Assembly (NCBI RefSeq): GCF_032854445.1
Contig: NC_088295.1
Span: forward strand, 90,789,836-90,853,835
Length of the DNA: 64,000 bases
From: Liolophura sinensis
Taxonomy: Eukaryota > Mollusca > Polyplacophora > Chitonida > Chitonidae
Direction of reading: 5' to 3'
This document shows, piece after piece, positions 60,126 through 64,000 of the stretch (its first letter is position 1; the number at the start of each line of letters is the position of its first letter). Below the pieces are notes generated by a model. It did not search any database, was not told where the DNA came from, and saw only the letters and a list, made by a program, of their open reading frames with translations. The position numbers were made by a program, and so were the translations under genes.

Positions 60126-62827
60126 TACAGATACGCACAGATAGCACACACCCAATCAACGATGGAATATTCCCCTCGTGCTGTTGTGCTCTACATGTGA
60201 GCAAACCCTGAGCTCAATACATGCAGTACTTTTTGAGATACCTCACCTACAATTTTGTTTAACAGTGAGTCTAACAGAAAACACACTAAGTCAGGAATTC
60301 AGTAATTTAGGGCACTTAATATGCACACATACACTCAACGATGGAATATCCCCCTCCTGCTACTGTGCTCTACATGTGTGCAAGCCCTGAGCTCAATACA
60401 TGCAGTACTTTGTAAGATACCACCAGTAACATTTTCTTTAACATTGATTCTTATAGACAATACACTAAGTCAGGAATTCAGTAATTTAGGGCACTTAATA
60501 TGCACACATCCAATCAAAGATGAACCTCCCCCCCACCCGTTCAATGCTATTGTGCTCTACATGTGTGCAAGCACTAAGCTCAATACCCAGTACTTTTTAA
60601 GATTCCATACCTAACATTGTGTTTACCATAACTTTCTCCATTATTGGACACCAACACTCAGGGTAAGACATAAGCTTGTGGTTCACATATATGCTTGTTT
60701 TGTGCTATTCATCTCCATCTGGCAACCATTTAGTAATCTATCTGACGATGGAACAAACCATTAGCTATGACAAACAGCTCTAGAAGCCATTCTGTCTGTC
60801 TTTCTGTCTGTTAGTTCAATTTTTTTGGCATACAATCCTTTAATGTAGGCTTTTCCATTCAGGCAAGGTCTGAGTGCATTAAGACAATAATGTCAGCTTT
60901 CTGCAAGATGTTTCCTCTCTTGCAAATTTGCACTTCATCTCTACTTCACTCACAGAAGAGCTATTCTCTACAGCGTATGTATACAGTCTCCACTGTGTAA
61001 TTTCTCATCAAACTCAGATGTATGTGTTTCATTAATAGCATGAAGGTGAAAATGTGTGCGCATTGCTGTCAGCCAGAGAGTTCACAATTCTGACATTCGG
61101 GAGAACTTTTCACTTGCATATACAAAAACAATTATCATGTTTTTATCCAGATTTGTTGTCTTATGGAATCCACTCACACTTTTATCATGGAAAAAACAGG
61201 TGCAAACTTAAAACATGGTGTTGTCACTTTTATCTTATCTCGTGAACATGCAGGTCAAGATTTTGTCTGTGCCAGGCCTGCCTAGACCGTGGCAGACACA
61301 TGTAGTATCACACTACAGTCAGACAATATGTAAACCTGACTTTTAGTAAGATCTGTTTATCTCTTCAGATCTCATAAAAAAAGCTCGTATGGTTTAATGA
61401 CAGATCAGACATAGACATTTCCTCCAGAGAAAACCTTAGTTTGTACCTAAAAAGGGCCTCTGAGTAATTGCCAGGCAAAAAAGGAAGAAAGAAAATGGCC
61501 ATTTCTACAAGACCAAGTTGATACTGTGCATATCCTAATAAAACTACTGGTAGCTCAAACATGTCAAAACAGATAATTATGGCGTTTCTGACAAGGTAAA
61601 AATGATTACATAGCATACGGAGGATTAACATACAATCACATGTACCAGTGCCATACTGATACACACCTAAGCCTCTCTCTCTCATTACAATGCTGTTGGG
61701 GACAACACTGTTGTCAATGACACACTGGAGACAACACTGTTGTAAATGACACCTTGGGGACAACACTATTGTAAATGACACATTGGGGACAACACTGTTG
61801 TAAATGACACATTGGGGACAACACTGTTGTAAATGACACATTGGGGACAACACTGTTGTAAATGACACATTGGGGACAACACTGTTGTAAATGACACATT
61901 GGGGACAACGCTGTTGTAAATGACACATTGGGGACAACACTGTTGTAAATGACACATTGTGGACAACGCTATTGTAAATGACACATTGGGGACAACACTG
62001 TTGTAAATGACACATTGGGGACAACGCTATTGTAAGTGGCCCATGTTGCATGAAGCTTGTTAGCTACTCATAGCCTGTGGCATATATCATATAGAAACAA
62101 AACATAGTAACTGTAAGCCAAATCATCATGTCATGGCTTTAATCCAATAAGACAACCAAACCTCTGAATTCAAACAATTAACTAATTCTGTTTTCTTCAC
62201 TGAAATCCTATTTTATACACACACAAAGGTGTAGCCGCACTACGCAGAAAAGAAATGCACACATCAGTTTAGAATACGACTGAGTTTTCAACACATCTGA
62301 AAACACTGCACTGAGGATTACCCAATTATTTATCTTGTAAACCATCAATTACATAGTCACAGTTATAAACAAACAACAATCAGCTATGTGTTCTGGTCAT
62401 ATATCAAAGTTAATTAACAGAGATGTATATTGGTTGCAGATGCAGGAGTCTACAGCCTTTACTGTGAAAATACGTCATATACATCACAAAAAAAGGCCAT
62501 CCTTAAAAAATTCTTAGTTAGAGGTAACCCAATCTACCGATCAGAAAAAATAGTGAAGAATTCCGTGCTTCTTTTGTTTAATTCTGGCTAACAGTATAAT
62601 GAAAAAGATGGGGATTAAAAATAAATTAATATTGTGAGAAAAACGGAAAACTCTCGAAGATTTATGTGTATGCCTGAAAGCTACCACACATGGCAGATTA
62701 AAAGCTGACAAATGAACTTGTTAAAGTCAAAAGTTAATCTTCACAGTGAAACATTTGCCTGACACCCTCCACCATGTCCTAGCTTTCTGATACTGCAGGC
62801 TATAGTGAAAGTTCCCATGCCACCACC
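60126..62827. repeat. 2.7-kb tandem segmental duplication, copy 2
   Basis: Identical, as far as I can read, to 57422-60123. It begins TACAGATACG at 60126 and ends CCATGCCACCACC at 62827, after which the sequence becomes unique. Confidence 0.92.
61694..62039. repeat. 29-bp minisatellite (copy 2)
   Basis: The duplicate of 58990-59335, with the same unit order. Confidence 0.9.
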
Positions 62828-64000
62828 TTCAATCTTGGAGAAAATGCATATACTGATAGTGCTATGCATCTTTGTGACATTCTCAAGTGTTTGCCATGTT
62901 TGAAGAATTAAGATGTTAGAAAGGGTTAAAAATGGTCATTTGGGTTACTATACTGCAAGTTCTTCTACTGTATTGCACAAAATTATTCTAATATTGCTAA
63001 AAATTGTCTAAGTTCAATTCCCAAAGGATAATCAGCAAAGTCTGCTACGTTAATTTGTCTAAAAAGTGTCATTGACTCGAGGATCTTGTTTCTGAGAGAA
63101 GCTAATGCAATGGAATACAATAACTATGATCATCTAGCAACATCTGCTCAGAAACACTTCAGATTTATACAACAGACTGCCAATAATAAAAGCACAAAAG
63201 ACTAATTGTTAACAATTAAAAGTGTAGGCCTACGGGCAAGAAATGTTAGAATAGGCCAGGTTAAAAATTAAATTTTACCTCTCGCATTGTAGGCAGGTTA
63301 CCATAGAAAAACATAATACTGCAACCCGTGCTATCAAAACACAACAAATGAGAGGCATAACGTTGTCAGTGAGTCACTGAAATAAAGCCCACACAGGTCG
63401 ATGGAAAATGAATAAATGTAGCCTTGTTAGCTTCATTCAAATTTATCCCTCAAGAGGAAGAGCTTAAGTGATAACTTTATGCCAGCAACGTGCACCTTGT
63501 ACGGTCCTATATTATTTTCATATTTTCATTAGTAGCTTGTAAATGGATAGCCCTACAAAGATTCCAAAAATTTTGGTATGCAAATTGGACTGCAATTGGC
63601 CAATTAAATTACCTCAAAAGGAGGTCAACTCTAAACACTGCGGAATGGCATCAAAAACTTTTCTGAGAATACCTTAAGTTCAGGATTATGAATTTAAAGA
63701 ATTTTTCCCATTAGAGTTGTGGTTTTCACATAATTGCCCAAAAAAATTTTCAGAAATCCTTCAATTCTTCTCCAAATTTAACATGCGAGCTTCACACAAG
63801 ACTGCATGAAACTTGTCACTGCAGTTTACCATGCGAACGGGTATTAACTCTGCAACAATGCATTCTTTCTGTGTTTTGTTCTCCTCACCAACTTTGCCAC
63901 GATGTATTGTTTCTGTCTTTTGTGCTGCTATCAGCAGCAGATCAACGCTGCCTAATGTCTATGCTAATCTTCAGTATTTAACCCATTGTAGATAATGCCT
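62828..64000. other. unique sequence, nothing recognised
   Basis: AT-rich. No exon, repeat or RNA gene supported. Confidence 0.4.

Overview
The window is metazoan nuclear DNA, most likely from a mollusc or another lophotrochozoan. The grounds are an AT-rich background, frequent TACATGTA-type words, spliced genes with GT/AG junctions, and interspersed elements of kinds I associate with bivalve and gastropod genomes. It is not prokaryotic, and I see no operon, CRISPR array, phage, rRNA gene or intact tRNA gene.

Two genes can be supported, both on the minus strand. At 4341-5624 there is an apparently single-exon OTU-family cysteine protease (deubiquitinase) of 427 residues with its Asp, Cys and His catalytic residues, preceded by a TATA box, a heat-shock-element-like site and an E-box. 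At 46885-18835 there is a nuclear receptor of the HR96/NR1J type reconstructed from three exons: zinc finger I (46724-46885), zinc finger II (20704-20821) and hinge plus ligand-binding domain (18835-19844). The junction phases agree and give a 429-residue protein ending in a canonical AF-2 motif.

Layout: 1-12 kb holds the OTU gene and several transposon relics (a 287-bp element with a 15-bp target-site duplication, an ~813-bp foldback element and two short terminal-inverted-repeat elements) and no tandem array. From 12.0 to 56.9 kb the window is dominated by more than twenty minisatellite families with units of about 23-77 bp. Roughly two thirds of the 25.9-kb intron between the two zinc-finger exons consists of such arrays, and another array starts within about 50 bp of the receptor stop codon. 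Several arrays show higher-order repeats. From 57.4 to 62.8 kb a 2.7-kb segment is present twice in tandem with no difference seen. The last 1.2 kb holds nothing recognisable.

Most long open frames in the window are products of the arrays: units that are multiples of 3, or units without stop codons in any frame. They should not be taken as genes. I found no convincing new multi-gene system. The notable points are the minisatellite-built receptor intron, a solitary copy of the 42-bp satellite unit 10 bp inside the splice donor, the shortened D-box of zinc finger II, and the fresh 2.7-kb duplication.
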